Shown: one piece after another, positions 22,682-36,135 of the stretch
Numbering within the stretch: position 1 is the first letter of the stretch
Layout: each line of letters starts with the position of its first letter
Origin: Schistocerca nitens
Lineage: Eukaryota > Arthropoda > Insecta > Orthoptera > Acrididae
DNA: 64,000 bases
Direction of reading: 5' to 3'
Assembly: GCF_023898315.1 (NCBI RefSeq)
Contig: NC_064618.1
Location: 186,859,548-186,923,547 of the forward strand
Program-made: the position numbers and the translations under genes
The notes under the pieces: model-generated
Database searches by the model: none
Seen by the model: only the letters and a program-made list of their open reading frames with translations
What the model was told of the DNA's origin: nothing

Positions 22682-23905
22682 GATCAAACGTATACGGACA
22701 CGCCAAAAACATACGTTGTCCATATTAGTTGCATTGTGCTGTCACCTGCTGCCAGGGACTCCATATCAGCGACCTCAATACTCGGTAGACATTGTGAGAG
22801 AACAGAATTGGGCGCTACGCGGAATTCGACTGTGGTCAGGTGATTGGGTGTCACTTGTGTCATACGTCTGTACGTCAGATTTCTACACACTCAAACATCG
22901 CTAGGCCTACTGTTACTGATGTGATAGTGAAGTGCAAACGTGAAGGGACACGTACAGCACAAAAGCGTACAGGCCGACCTCGTCTGTTGACTGACAGAGA
23001 CAGCCGACAGTTGAAGAGAATCGTAATGTGTAATAAGCAGACATCTATTCAGACCATCACACAGAAATTTCAGACTGTATCAGGATCCACTGAAAGTACC
23101 ATGATAGTCAGGCGGGAGGTGACCAAAGTTGGATTTCATGGTCGAGCGGCTGCTCATAAGCCACACATCACGCCGGTAAATACCAAACGACTCCTCGATT
23201 GGTGTAAGGAGCGTAAACATTGGACGATTGAACAGTGCAAAAACGTAGTGAGGAGTAACGAATCACGGAACACAATCCGGCGATCCGAAGGCTGGGTGTG
23301 GGTATGGCGAATTCCCGGTGAACGTCATATGCCAGCGTGCGTAGTGCCAACAGTAAAATTATGAGGCGGTGGTGTTATGGTGTGGTCCTGTTTTCCATGG
23401 ATGGGGCGTGCAGCCGTTGTTGTTTTGCGTGGCACTATCACAGCACAGGCCAACGTTGATGTTTTAAGCACCTTCTTGCTTCCCACTGTTGAAGAGCAAT
23501 TCGGGAATGGTGACTGCATATTTCAACACGATCGAACACCTGTTCATAAAGCACGGCCAGTAGCGGAGTGGTTACACGAAAGTAACATCCCTGTAATGGA
23601 TTGGCCTGCACAGAGCCCCTACCTGAATACTACAGAACACTTTGGGATGTTTTGGAGCGCCGACTTCATGCCAGGCCTCACCGACCGACATCGATACCTC
23701 TCCTCAGTGCAGCACAGCTTGAAGAATGGGCTGCCATTCCCAAAGTAACCTTCCAGCACGTGATTCAGCGTATGACTGCAAGAGTGGAAGCTGTCATCAA
23801 GGATAAGGGTGGGCCAACACCGTACAGAATTCCAGCGTTACCCATAGAGGGCGCCACGAACATGTAAGTCATTTTCAGCCAGGTGTCCGAATACTTTGTA
23901 TTGTA
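22682..23905 (+). mobile_element. Tc1-like DNA transposon, same family as 8006-9624
   Basis: The ends are imperfect inverted repeats with GATCAAACGTATACGGACA on the left and TGTCCGAATACTTTG on the right. It encodes the transposase pseudogene 22840-23867. Confidence 0.85.
22840..23867 (+). pseudogene. Tc1-like transposase pseudogene
   Basis: A single frame from 22840 (HTH: CHLCHTSVRQIST, linker RTGRPRLLTD) to 23748, with one in-frame TGA at 23362-23364, then a shift into the frame ending at 23867. The first catalytic region is degraded: VVRSNESR where the family has an Asp (WSDES). The second is FQHDRTPVH and the third SPYLNTTEH. The C-terminus reads KDKGGPTPYRI. It is about the usual length of 340 residues but clearly inactive. 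Confidence 0.85.
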
Positions 23906-24250
23906 GTAACATCACGATAAATTACCAGTAGTCCAGAAACGACTAAGCCGCACTGCTACACGCCGGTAGCAGTCAGCTCGAGTCTGGGCAATGCTGGCGT
24001 TGCTGGAGAACTGGTTACTCTTAGTGTTTTACTGCCGCTGTAATACGTGCCGATAGAAACAATTTCGCACTAGTCTAATTTGGGACGGCTCTGTCGAATG
24101 GGCACTTAAAACGCCGCTTTTCACCATTTTGTTTCTAACGGGAAACAAACGAACGCTTTTCCTCCATGCTGGGCGTCTTGTGGAAGACCACACAGGCATC
24201 GGTCGGAAATGCACCGTTGTGGAGCTGGAGTCGTTAAACGGCAACCAATT

Positions 24251-25926
24251 AATAGCGAGCTCGCGGAACTAAACGCCTGCGCAAAGATGGTTGCGAGAAT
24301 TTCTGAGGCCACGAAAAAATGATTTACAACGAGTGAAGAATTTTTGAAAGTGTGCGAGAATCCTATATTCGACTACATCAGCTTTGTAGCGATATAGGAG
24401 ACCGTAATTTCGAGTATTTGTTGGAAGAAATATGAGATGAGAAAACAATACTGTTTAAGATTTAATTTATGTTTGCATTCTCACCATTGTCTTAGATTGT
24501 AGTTAATGATGAAGTATACTTATTGTCATTCATGCGGTGCTATTTGAGGCTTTCCCGACGTAATATCTGAAACGTTCATGAAACTTTCATTCCAACATGC
24601 CCTCGGTTCTTCAGCATTTCTTTGTAAGAGCCACCTGGCGGCGTATTTGTGAGAAATCTGATATCTTTAACGAACTGATTTAAATAAATATTTTAAACAA
24701 TAAATATAGTGTTGTTTGTACACATTGCGAGGAAACGAAAGAGGTCAGCAGCTGCTGCCCGTGCAGAAACCGTTCAAAACTATAGCTGGCATATATTTTG
24801 TTGAAGAATTAACGGAAATATACTATGCCAAAGTACATCAAAACCCACAAGACGAAAAACCTGCAAATATAATCCGTTATGATGTCGAAACATGTGGTTC
24901 TACATAGAAGAAGAGTTCAGCAAATCTTCTTGCTTTTACAAGGACGATAATCAACGATATTGGTCGCTGTAGTTACCTCCAGATGAAGAAACTTAACCGA
25001 GACCAAACTTGTAAGAAGGTGTTATCGAACCAGTAGAGAATCTGTCGAATTTACAGGAAAAGTTTCTAATACTTTCGATGCAATTGTGCTAATGCTAGTG
25101 ACCATACATGTGAGAGTATGAAAGAGATAACTGCGCTGGATTTCTGTTTAACGACCCTAAAACAGGAGTCTGGATACGAGACTATATGATGATACCACTA
25201 TAGGAAACAAGTTATAATGCACGCTGGTATTTTCTACGTCTCTTTAAGTTTCTGCCTGAGTCGGCAAACCTCTTGTTCTAGATCCCTTCTCGTCCGTCTT
25301 CGCCTCGCCCTCCCCTCACACCTCCAACCCCCCAAGACGGCCTTGAATTTAAGCTGCTTATTACGCTTCACTTGATGTTTAATCGATGAGAGTACGCATC
25401 ACTCCAAAGACTTTGACACGATATGAGAGGAGACTTCTAGTTCTGACTTTATCGGCAAATTTCTTCTGAGTATATGACCGTGCCGTGATATAAAATATAA
25501 TAATAAATGGAATTTTGTTCACCATAGCTGTCATTCTCATCAGTAGGACTCATATGCATTCTCTTGTTTTTCAGAAGATATTGTTTGTTGTTTTTTCAGT
25601 GAAGGATTCCCTCCAAAAGCAAGGTAGGCACAGCTACCATTTCGTTAAACTTTTTGAGACGTTCCTCGTCTAACTCGTTAACCTTTTACATACAGTTCCA
25701 CATATGTAGTAAAATTTACTTGTTTTGTTGTGTACGTCTTTATCGTTATTTAAGTAGGTTCGCTCCTTAAATAAATAAAACTGGAGATCTGTTCCAGATC
25801 TTTGTCTTCAATAACAATTTCTTTTAGGACTACATGCTTCACCAAAGTGAATACGTAAGTTTTATTGATATATATTTTCAGATTATAGCACTGTCTTCAA
25901 TGTTCATGTAATTTACACACCAGATA
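24251..25926. other. unassigned AT-rich DNA
   Basis: I see no exon, terminal repeat or coding signature. A short frame (24716-24907) has no recognisable domain. Confidence 0.45.
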
Positions 25927-26065
25927 CGCTACTGTCGCAGGTTCGAATCCTGCTTGGGGCATGGATGTGTGTAATGTCCTTAGGTTAGTTAGGTTTAAGT
26001 AGTTCTAACTTCTAGGGGACTGATGACCTCAGAAGTTAAGTCCCATAGTGCTCAGAGCCATTTCA
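25927..26065 (+). mobile_element. 5'-truncated type A SINE
   Basis: It begins within the B-box region (CAGGTTCGAATCCTGC) and carries the GGGCATGGATGTGTG junction and the common tail to GAGCCATTT. The A-box half of the head is missing. Confidence 0.85.
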
Positions 26066-27930
26066 TTTCCAATTTATGTTGTTCGTAACTGTAATTCTTA
26101 GGTACTTAGTTGAATTTAATGCCTTTGAGATTGATTAATTTATCGTATAACGGAGTTTAAGGAATTTTCAATGATTTTTCCTCCACCGTATATTCATATT
26201 TGTGTTAGCTAACCATCTGGTATATGAAGCGGCTGAGAAGCTAAACTGAATGTGTTTCTTTTCGCCAGTATGCATTTTTTACAGTTACACCTTGTACGTG
26301 TTGTTCTGCTTATACTGGAAATCTCACAGGGACTTTATTTGGTTAAGCATTTAGTTCAAGAAGTAAGCTCGCTGGTGTCTTTGAAACAAATCGTGATACT
26401 GATCAAGAGGAGCAACATAAATTTCTCACGCCCTTAAATTAATCGCTGCTCCCACATGTTAGAAACTAAATTTTCCCGGTCGATAACGTTTGGTATTAGT
26501 CTCCTGGCCTTTACGTGGGCATACACACGTGTTTCATCGTTTGTTCCTGTTACCGTACGACAGACAGACAAAAAGAAATATATAAATAACTTTCTCTCCG
26601 ATGATCACTTTCAGTAACCACAACGTTTTGTAAAGTATATGGGCTATCTGACACTTTTCTGTGAACCTTTGAGAGCGACTGATCTGTATACTTTATTTCG
26701 TTAGACTTCCCATGGGCAGAGAACGCAATACCTCGTTTTCGTTTTCTCTTTATCGTACGTCCAGAGCGCTCCCGAAAGCCTTTGTTGCACATTCCCTTTG
26801 TAATACAGCGTGAAAGAGAAATTCTTTCGCTGTTGTTGAGCCCTGGGCAATTCATTAACGATTTTGTGTACAAGTGCGTTCCAGTGTATGCGAGCGCGTT
26901 TGCCTATAGGAATCCGGCACATTCTAAACAAAACAGATGGACACGTGGCGTGAGATGTTAGAAACAAAGTAACAGCAATGTAAAGGATAAACAACAGCGT
27001 GATTGTTCGCTACCGAGGAAATGTTTTCAGCCAAGCTAATATCACAGTTCATGGAATTAAACACTTTATTAGAATAAAGAACCGCGGAAATGTGCGAACG
27101 AATACATCATGTAACTCAATTACCTGCGCACCGCTTCACGTCGAGCTAATTTTTCTTTCCTCTGTAGAACGAGTTTGCGCAAAGGTTAGAGAGGGCTGAA
27201 CTTAGAGCATTTACTTGCTCGCTCACCTCGGTTCTCATCTACCTCGCGGTGAAGAAGAAACGAGGGGAACTCCTTCTCTCCTGTCTGCAGTGGCGGTTAC
27301 TGCCTCTCCCACCGAAAGTCATCTTTCGCGCGGCCCACCGAAAGTCATCTTTCGTGCGGCCAGTCTTCTATTCTGCTACCACCTCCCTCGGCGGTTCTCG
27401 TACTCCACCGTATAACCCTACATCCTACATCAACTCTTCGCTTACCTGCAATAGCAACCCTTTTAGATTTAATATTACATTAGCACTGGTTCATTCAAGT
27501 GCGGTACACTAAGATACGAACGAATGTTTTGAGAAAAAAAAAGTCTTAGAATATTTTTACTTAAAGTGGTATCACATAGAAAGTAGTGATTCCAAGAAAC
27601 TGTTGTTCTTTATGGTGTCTGAAAAACTATTACTCATGCAAGAACCAATACCACACATACGACAAACCCATCAGGTACGATACGGATATCTCACTTTGCT
27701 ACACACTGCACACCTCCTTGATGTCACCCTAGTGTGATCGTATGTGATGTTTCAGTTCATTAACCCGGTTGGATTGTGGAAGGTTTGTTTTGTAACGGCT
27801 AATACGTAGGGTGCTTTATTTTATGTTGTTACCGAATATGCGGAGGCCTCACAAGACCTATAACACGAACTCTCGAACTCATTCTGTCTCATGTGTTATT
27901 TTCGTTTAAAACTGTTCTATCGCTGATGTT
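26066..27930. other. unassigned DNA with a small tandem repeat
   Basis: Mostly featureless. A 26-base unit starting CACCGAAAGTCATCTTTCG is repeated twice in tandem at 27310-27335 and 27336-27361, with one mismatch. Confidence 0.5.
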
Positions 27931-29109
27931 TACACTGAAGCGCCAACGAAACTGGTATAGGCATGCGTATTCAAATACAGAGATATGTAAACAGGCAGAA
28001 TACGGCGCTACGGTCAGCAACGCCTATATAAGACAATGTCTGGCGCCGTTGTTAGATCGGTTATTGCTGCTACAATAGCATTTAAGTGAGTCTGAGTGTG
28101 GTGTTACAGTAGGCGCACGAGCGATGGGATACAGCATCTCCGAGGTAGCGATGAAGTAAGGATTTTCCCGTATGACCATTTAACGACTGTACCGTGAATA
28201 TCAGGAATCTCCGACATCGTTGCGGCCGGAAAAAGATGCTGCGAGAACTGGACCACCGACGACTGCAGACAATCGTTCAACGTGGCAGAAGTGCAACCAA
28301 TCCGAAAATTGCTGCAGATTTCAATGCTGTATCATCAAGAAGCGATGGCGTGCAAACCATTCAACGAGACATCATCGAATGGGGTTTCGGAGCCGAAGGC
28401 CCAATCGTGTACCCTTGATGACTGCACTAAACAAAGCTTTACGCCTCGCCTGGGACCGTCAACACCGACACTGGACTGTTGATAAAAGGAAACAAGTTGC
28501 CTGATCGGACAAGTCTCGTTTCACATTATATGGAACGGATGGACGTGTAGTGATTTGGATACAACCTCATGAATCCATGGACTCTGCGTGTCAGCAGGGG
28601 ACTGTTCAAACTGGTGGAGGCTTTGCAATGGTGTGGGGCGAGTGTAGTTGGAGTGATATGGGACCTCTGATACGTCTAGATACGACTGTGACAGATGACA
28701 CGTATGTAAGTGTCCTGTCTGATCAACGGCATTCATTCATGTGCACTGTGGATTCTGACGGACTCGACCAATTCCAGCAAGACAATGCGACACCCCACAT
28801 GTCCAGAATTTCTACAGAGTGACTCCAGTAACACTGTTCTGAGTTTAAACACTTTCGCTGGCCATCAAAGTCTCCAGACATGAACACTACTGAGCATGTC
28901 TCTTATGCCTCGCAACGTGCTTTTCAGAAAGGATCTCCACCCCCTCGTACTCTTACAGATTTATGGACAGCCCTGCGGGATTCATAGGGTCAATCTCCTC
29001 CAGCACTACTTCAGACATTAGTCGACTCCCTGCCACGTCGTGTTGCATGCTCCCGAGCGTCCTACACTATATTCGGCAGGTGTACTAGTTTCCTTGGCTC
29101 TTCAGTGTA
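27931..29109 (+). mobile_element. Tc1/mariner element relic
   Basis: Terminal repeats TACACTGAAGCGCCAACGAA (27931) and the complementary GGCTCTTCAGTGTA (29096-29109), with a TA at each end. The plus strand encodes a decayed transposase: HTH/linker to 28418, TDKSRF-like first catalytic part near 28510 (Asp kept as SDKSRF), FQQDNATPH near 28775, and KSPDMNTTEH near 28868. Stops and frameshifts are numerous. Confidence 0.85.
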
Positions 29110-30070
29110 TGTAGATTGAAGCCACTAATGAAAATGTGTACCATGACCGGGATTATAAACCTAGTCACCTGCTAACTAGGCAGAAGCACTAACCACTACG
29201 CCACCCTGGTACACTGACTTTGCACTACTGCAGGGACTACTCTAGCTCGCCTCCCTCCAAAATCAACGTACCTATTCACGCCTGAGGCTACTTGATATTT
29301 TCCCGTAAACATGAATTCCTTCATCATCAAGAACGCCACATTATGCTGTGTCGACATTTCACTTTCATGGTCACTGTGGGATGTAGCTTATGATAATTTG
29401 GTAATTCGTCAAGTAACTGATATTGGATGTCACTGGACAGGTAAGTAGCATGGGAATGCCATAATTTCATTGCTGAGAGGATTACCCATAATTGCCAATG
29501 GTAACACACTGATACTACAAATGACTGTGTTATATAGTTCGAAAACTGACTCGTACTAATAACTTGCGGTAGAGAAAACGTAATTTTAAACACATATCAG
29601 ATAGGTAGACTGAGAGGTCTCTTTATGGTACACTGTTATATCTAAGATGCAAGAAATGTGATTTCTGGAAAACCAGAACGTGTTGTAAAAAAGTCTGTCA
29701 GTTCTGATAATCGTATGGTACATACTTATAATATCACTTTCAGTAGCCTCATGATATCCAGTCTCTGATCACTAAAAATACAACCGACCTCTGATGTTTA
29801 AAGAGTAGTTCGGAACCAAAATGGTAATTTATAATGTATAGTGTATAACTGTCGATCAGATTATGATAGGTATAAACTGACAGAAGTTGTCACAACAAAG
29901 AGACTTTTACATAGCAAGGTATTTTACTCTTCAAACGAAGTTATGTAAATTTACGAACAATATGGAACACTCTTGTATTTATGAATTGACTCACAAGTAC
30001 TATTTGGTGCCATTTATTTCCAGTGTGCAGACAGCTGGCCGGTTCACAGCGGGACATCATTTTAATATAC
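29110..30070. other. unassigned DNA with one tRNA-like segment
   Basis: At about 29135-29215, on the minus strand, there is a tRNA-like string (GTAGTGGTTAGTGCTTCTG then a degraded B-box) that may be a SINE head fragment. The rest shows nothing I can name. Confidence 0.35.
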
Positions 30071-30251
30071 GTATGATACAGGGGTAGCGTCTTTGACTAG
30101 TAATAAAAATCTCCTTGTTCTCGGTTTCCATCTCAGCCTCTGCTTTAATTTTGAATATACATCATCAGCAACGTCGGCTGAAGATTTCCATAAGTAGTCA
30201 CCTTCGTCTTGCCAAACAACTGCTCTGAGGACAGTTAATGTGTATCCACAG

Positions 30252-30439
30252 TGGCCGGGCGGTTCTAGGCGCTACAGTCTGGAACCGCGCGACAGCTACG
30301 GTCGCAGGTTGGAATCCTGCCTCGGGCATGGATGTGTGTGATGTCTTTAGGTTAGTTAGGTTTAAGTAGTTCTAAGTTCTAGGGGACTGATGACCTCAGA
30401 AGTTAAGTCCCATAGTGCTCAGAACCACTTGAACCATTT
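30252..30439 (+). mobile_element. type A SINE
   Basis: Target-site duplication TGTATCCACAG (30241-30251 and 30440-30450). Slightly diverged head (GTGGCCGGGCGG A-box) and common tail. Confidence 0.9.
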
Positions 30440-31383
30440 TGTATCCACAGCACATGTGGCCTTTAGTTAATGGAAACGCGTCATAGCGATTTCCTAGTTG
30501 GCAAAAGATGCCGGACTAGTCCCCCATCATGGATCTCCGTGACTGCTAGAGGTTAGGTGACCATTAGAAGACGAATGAGAAAACAACGAAAGGGTGACAT
30601 ACTAGGATTTGGGACGTTGACTATCAGAATTGTGAAAGGGACAGGGAAGCTAGAATATCTGAAAGGTTTAATGCAGAGGTTCAATCAGGATATAGTGGGG
30701 GGGTGAGTGAAGTGAAATGGAAGGAATGTTAGGATTTGTGGTCAGACGAATACAATATAATATTAGCAGCAGCAGAAAGTGGTACCAAGAGGGTACGATT
30801 CGTTGTAAATATGAAGATCGGTCAGAAAGTGAGTTGCTTTGAAGAATTTAATGAAGGTTCATTCTCATCAGAAGGCAGAAAACCAACGGCAATAATATTA
30901 GTTCAGGTATACTTGCCAACGTCACAAGCTAAAGATTACGAGACGGAGTACGTGAGGCCTCTGAACGGGTGACAGACTATGTCCAGGGATGACAATCTAA
31001 TAATCGTGGGGATGGCAATGCTTTCGTAGAGAATTGAAATGAAGATGTTGTTACGGGAGAAGATACCAGCTGGATTAAATCATGGTGAGAGTGAGATTCC
31101 AAAATCAGATATTGGACTGTAAGTCATGCACATGATCAGATAACAGACTCAGACCATAATTCAACAGCCTAATGATTTAGGGTAGGCTGATGTTTACGAG
31201 AATCGTCAGAAAGGTTCAATGTGGAAACAATATGGGTACTTAGGTGCTGAGGAAAGGTAAAATATGTTTGAAGTTCTCTTAGACTGTAGGTAATTTGATA
31301 ATGAATAAAACAGTATGCGGTTCAGTTAAAGAGAAATGCCCGTCTCTAGAACGGCCAATCCCATAAGCAGAGCCGAGAAGAAT

Positions 31384-31571
31384 TCAAATGGCTCCAAGCA
31401 CTATCGGACTTAACATCTGCGGTCATCAGACTAAGAACTGCTTAAACCTAACTAACCTCTGGACATCACAAACAGCCATGCCCGAGGCAGGAATCGAACC
31501 TGCAACCAACCGTAGAAGCAGCGCGGTTCAGGACTGAAGCGCCTAGAACCCTTCGGCCACAGCGGCCGGCC
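31384..31571 (-). mobile_element. type A SINE
   Basis: Target-site duplication CCGAGAAGAAT (31373-31383 and 31572-31582). It is an older copy with several substitutions and an indel in the head. Confidence 0.9.
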
Positions 31572-32499
31572 CCGAGAAGAATCATTTAATAACAAGAGAA
31601 ATATGGAAGTACAAAAATGTTCAGGAACAGACAGTAATAAAGCAAAATAACATAATCAAGAATGGAATGAACAGGAAGTGCAACGAGCCTAAGGCGAAAT
31701 GGCTACAGTTACAATGCAAATGAATTGAAGAGGGAAACAAAACGGGTGGAAGAACGGATTCAGAATATAGAAAGGTTAAAGTAACCTTCAGTGACATTAA
31801 AAATTTGAAGTAGGAACATTAAGAGCGAGGAGGAATACCGCTGATACACGTAAAGGAGCGTGCACATAGGTGGAAATAATTTATTTAACGTCTCTACGAG
31901 AAGGAAAAACAAACCTGCTAACGTAACAGAAGAAGAATCAGATATCGATTTTTCAGACATAGAGCATCCAATGAAGAATTTGACAATGCTTTGTAAGACA
32001 CACAATCATATCAGACAGAACGCATACATAAAACACTTTTAGAATTTCTAAAATATGTGGTGGAAACGGCAAACAAATCACTATTGACGTTGGTTAGTAC
32101 AATACATCAGACTGCAGACATAGCACAAGGCTTTCGAAAAAATACGATCCATTCTGTCACGCTGATAACAAGCGCAAATAACTGCGATAGTTAATCCATA
32201 ATTAGCTTAATATCTCAGGAACACAAGTTAGTGACAGAATTATTATACCGAAGAATGATACAGAAAATTTGGCATCGCTTATGTGACAATTAGTTTAGGT
32301 TTCAGGATAGGTAAAGGCACTAGAGAGGCAGATCTCACGTTGCACATGATAGTGGAAGCAAAGCGTATGAAAAATCAAGACACCTTCGCAGGATCTGTCG
32401 ACTTGGAAGAAGAATCTGACAATGTGTATTGGTGCAAGATGATCGGGATTATGAGAAAAAATAGGAATAAGTTACAGGGAATGAAGAGTAATACATAAT

Positions 32500-33130
32500 A
32501 TGAGGGCTGTTTGGAAAGTAGGGACCGATCAGTCGTGAAATGAAAACCACAGTGAAAATGAAAAAAATTTTATTCGCAACAGTTAACCACGCCTTCCACC
32601 TACTTCTCTGAATAGTCGTGACGTTGTTCAATCTTTCCAGTGCCCTCATCACAGAAAACAGCCGTCTGTGCTTTCCGCCAGTTCTCTGCGCTGGTTTGCC
32701 TTTCTTTGTTTGCACCAAATCGTTGTGCTCGTAGCTAGCGGTTCATGTGAGCAGAGATGAACAACAGAGGGAGCCAATTAAGGTCTGTATTGTGGGTGAT
32801 CATTTACCACGAAAACGCTGCACGTCTTCACTGCCCCTGCATAATGCGGGTGAAAATTTTCATGAATATAGAAACGCATGACATTTATGTTAAGTGGGCT
32901 GCATAGCTTCAGGCGAAATACCTCACCAGATCCACATACTTGGTGGGAGACATTGTTGTTTTAGGCATCTCTGCATGATCACTTTGCGCTCTGAACTGAA
33001 TAGGGTGAAATGAAGCGATCGACAGGCACACTGAAGACACTGCCCAACACGTCTGTGCAAAATTCCATTCCACAGTGGTCTCCATTCCGCGACTAATCGG
33101 ACTTTTCTTTCCGGATACGCCTCGCATTTT
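32500..33130 (-). mobile_element. mariner-type MITE inserted in the RTE copy
   Basis: Imperfect terminal inverted repeats of about 55 bases. The left end has GGCTGTTTGGAAAGTAGGG and ACCACAGTG. The right end has CCACAGTGG and TTTCTTTCCGGATACGCC. No transposase frame. A homologous fragment in the opposite orientation is at 22050-22405. Confidence 0.7.
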
Positions 33131-33655
33131 GATGATCCCATAGGGAACCATAAGATTGTGATGTCATGGAAAGAAGTGCTCTGGTTCAAGACTAGGATGC
33201 AGTCAATCGTCCATAGTATTCTGTCCACAGATCGAAGAAACAGTCATGGAAATAAGAGAAACGTTCAAAAATAAATTTGAATTTCGGGGTGAAATGATTC
33301 CGATGACAAAATTTGCTAATGATATTGATATCTTCAGAGGTAGTAAAAATTAATTACAGGAGCAGTATAAAAGTATGAATAGTGCAACGAGTACAGCGTA
33401 TGAACTGACTGTACACGGAAGAAAACCAAAAATAAGACATTAGCGATAATTTTAATACGACGCAGTAAACGAAGTTATAAATTTCTGCAACGTACAATGC
33501 AAACTAACACATTGCGAAGGAAGCAAAGCGGCCATAAAAAGCAGAAAAAGCAGACGAGCGTAGGAAAATAAGGCTCTTCTCACGAATAGAATATTCAAGC
33601 ATTGGCCTTAGACTGAGGAAGTAATTCTGGAAAATGTACTGGAATAACCTGCGTC

Positions 33656-34276
33656 ACCGGGCACGCCGAGAAGTGAGATTTTTAGACAGTCTATGGTGGG
33701 AAAAACCGGCAGTTTCGTTGTTGGGTAGAACCGGGAGCTGAGAAACTGGAGAGAGGCTTAAACTGCAGGCATCGATAGCCGCAGACGCAGACACGAGCAC
33801 GTTCTTTACCCACACGAGGGATGGTTTAAAAATCGCCACTTTGCGTACAGCCTGCCATGCAATGAGAAAATGCCGCTGTTGCAGATCTCTTCAGGCACGG
33901 AAAAGACGTCACAAAAATGCCGTAACTCATCAGCTATGAGTTGTGAAACGTCTAGCTTGCCGGAGAAGTGTTGCACTGTATGGCAAAATGCTTGGCGGGC
34001 GGTAAGAATTACGTCGATAAGTCACGCACCACTGCGGTCACTGAGACGACACGTAGAAGCAAGAGCACCCTGAATGTACGCAGAAACAGCGTGCAAAACA
34101 TGGATTTGCTTTCGAAGATTTGGTCTGTGTATAATGTTTGGTGGACAGCAAGAGAATTACTTGTAAATGATGAACACCTGCAAATTCGAGAACGAAGCAG
34201 ATGTATGAGAATGCCCAGTCTTCACACACAGATGGCCGTTACCAACAAGTTAGTTTCTTGTAGACTGAACTCTAGC
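33656..34276. other. unassigned DNA
   Basis: No recognisable gene or repeat. Confidence 0.45.
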
Positions 34277-34287
34277 GAAACGGCAGA

Positions 34288-34495
34288 GCCGGCCGCTGGT
34301 GGCCGAGCGGTTCTGGCGCTACAGTCTGGAACCGCTCGACCGCTACGGTCGCAGGTTCGAATCCTGCCTCGGGCTTGGACGTGTGTGTTGTCCTTAGGTT
34401 AGTTAGGTTTAAGTAGTTCTAAGTTCTAGGGGACTTATGACCTCAGCAGTTGAGTCCCATAGTGCTCAGAGCCATTTGACCCATTTTTTTTTTTT
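34288..34495 (+). mobile_element. type A SINE
   Basis: Target-site duplication GAAACGGCAGA (34277-34287 and 34496-34506). The tail ends in a T-run before the second duplication. Confidence 0.93.
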
Positions 34496-34506
34496 GAAAC
34501 GGCAGA

Positions 34507-35555
34507 ATAAAGTGCTTGATTGATTATGGTCAGTGTTAGAAACGGTGATGAAAGAGAAACGTGAGAAAACCACAAGTTCCAGAGGGACTACTAGCCAACG
34601 AAGGATCGGAAATTTCAACCTTGCACTGGGAGGCGGGCTCACGAAACGGCTATTAGTAATTCGTCGGCACTTCAAATGAGGCCCTCAAATGACTGAGAGG
34701 ACGAAAAATTCGGGTAATCTATGAGCTAAGGTCAGCCAGGTGAAGCGAAGTGGACAGTTCCTCAGACAGCTCCGAAGAAGGAGTCACTTTGTGACTCATT
34801 CTCTTTCCGCTCCATGATCAATGGTCTAGTAGCTTGGACGTAAGCAATAGACTTCACACTGCAGTTTCCTTATCTGACATCCTCCTCTCAACGCTGCGAT
34901 AACACAACTTCTACGATGCAACAGTCGCTGCCAGTCAACCATCCCAAGAGATGAGAGCTGCCGTCTGCCATGTCGCCACCACACAGCTAAGAGAGTAGGA
35001 ATGAGCCGTACCGGCTTCACAAGTTCCACAAATGACGCCACATTAATAGTACGAAGAATGGTGAGATCGTTTATTCCTCCCCTCCTACCTCTCAATAACT
35101 TAGTGGTGTTCATGCCCAGCACTGATATTTGTATCTATATGAAACGCTCTGTAACAACCATAAACATTCCACGATTTAAACCATTCTATTAATTTCTTTA
35201 ATCTACCTATCGCAACTTTGCTGTGAGACTAAACAGTACAGGCATATGATAGGTATAAAACAACCAACCGGTTGCAACAAATTTCTATTTTACCTGGCTT
35301 CGACACCGACTACGGGTGTCTTTATCAAAAAATTCACCACAATATGTCGTAACTGATGAACGAATTTAGGAGCAATAATGCTCTCGTGATAGAAAATACT
35401 TCATTAAATATTAAGTTAAACAGTTAGCTGTTTTACTTGTCATATTTGCAAAGCAGTCCTCTTAACTCACAAAGCTTTTTCTGTTGTCAGAGTGGTGGAC
35501 CTCTATCGTTATTTTTTGATTTACGACATTTTGGCACCGAGCATTTGGCAATATC
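34507..35555. other. unassigned DNA
   Basis: Nothing coding recognised. At 35256-35345 a segment with CAACCGGTTGC and GACTACGGGTGTC looks like a repeat fragment, but its family is unclear. Confidence 0.4.
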
Positions 35556-35955
35556 ATAGGTAATTTGCAAGCGTGTCATGCACTATTGGATGGGAAAACG
35601 GAGAGAAGCGGATCGATGTGTCTGAGATGTGGTGCTATAGAAAGAAGTTAAAAATTAGGTTCGCTGATCATATAACAAATGAGGAGGTTCTCGGCAGACT
35701 CGGCGAAGATAGGAAATGTGGAAAAAACTGACAAGAAGAATTGTAACGATCATTAAACTTGCGTTAAGATATCAGCAAGTGACTTCCAAGGTACTAGAGC
35801 AAGTTGTAGAGGGTAAAATCTGCAGGGGAAACAGAGATTTGAATATATCCTGCAAATATTCGAGGACGTTGGGTGTAAGTGAGAAAGAGACATTGACACA
35901 GGAGAGGAAGTCGTGGTGACCCGTAATAAACTGGTAGACATATGGCACAAAAAGA
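35556..35955 (+). mobile_element. RTE-like LINE 3' relic
   Basis: Contains the RTE C-terminal phrase MWCYRKK (near 35626), DHITNEEVL (near 35665) and a decayed 3' end comparable to 54890-55245. Confidence 0.65.
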
Positions 35956-36004
35956 ACAAATGAAAAATACTCACAGTTGCGGATGTGGATCACCATTAAC
36001 TGTG

Positions 36005-36135
36005 TAATGGGATAGCGACAGTGAAACATTGTGTCGGTCAGAGACTTGAAACCGGATTTCCGGTTTACCGCGAGCTGTCGGGTTATCATTAAGCTACCCG
36101 AGCATGTGCCACGGCCAGACCCAAAGTTACATGTC
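36005..36135 (-). other. tRNA-like SINE fragment
   Basis: On the minus strand a tRNA-like head with A-box-like part and a B-box-like GGTTTCAAGTC. Unrelated to the type A/B tail. Confidence 0.4.

Larger units (their letters stand above)
22400..24250 (+). repeat. unassigned interspersed repeat, copy 2, split by Tc1
   Basis: Parts 22400-22681 and 23905-24250 together align with the repeat at 14590-15130. The Tc1 element at 22682-23905 is inserted between them. Confidence 0.5.
30075..33655 (+). mobile_element. RTE-like LINE, decayed copy 1, with three insertions
   Basis: It starts with a tRNA-like head (30078-30138), then a 5' leader homologous to 39411-39770. Endonuclease fragments follow (KARISERFNAEVQ near 30650; VNMKIGQKVS near 30810). 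The RT piece FRIGKGTREADLTLHMIVEA lies at 32296-32355, and the 3' portion at 33230-33655. It is interrupted by SINEs at 30252 and 31384 and by a MITE at 32500. It carries many stops. RTE elements encode one endonuclease-RT protein (family knowledge). Confidence 0.75.
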
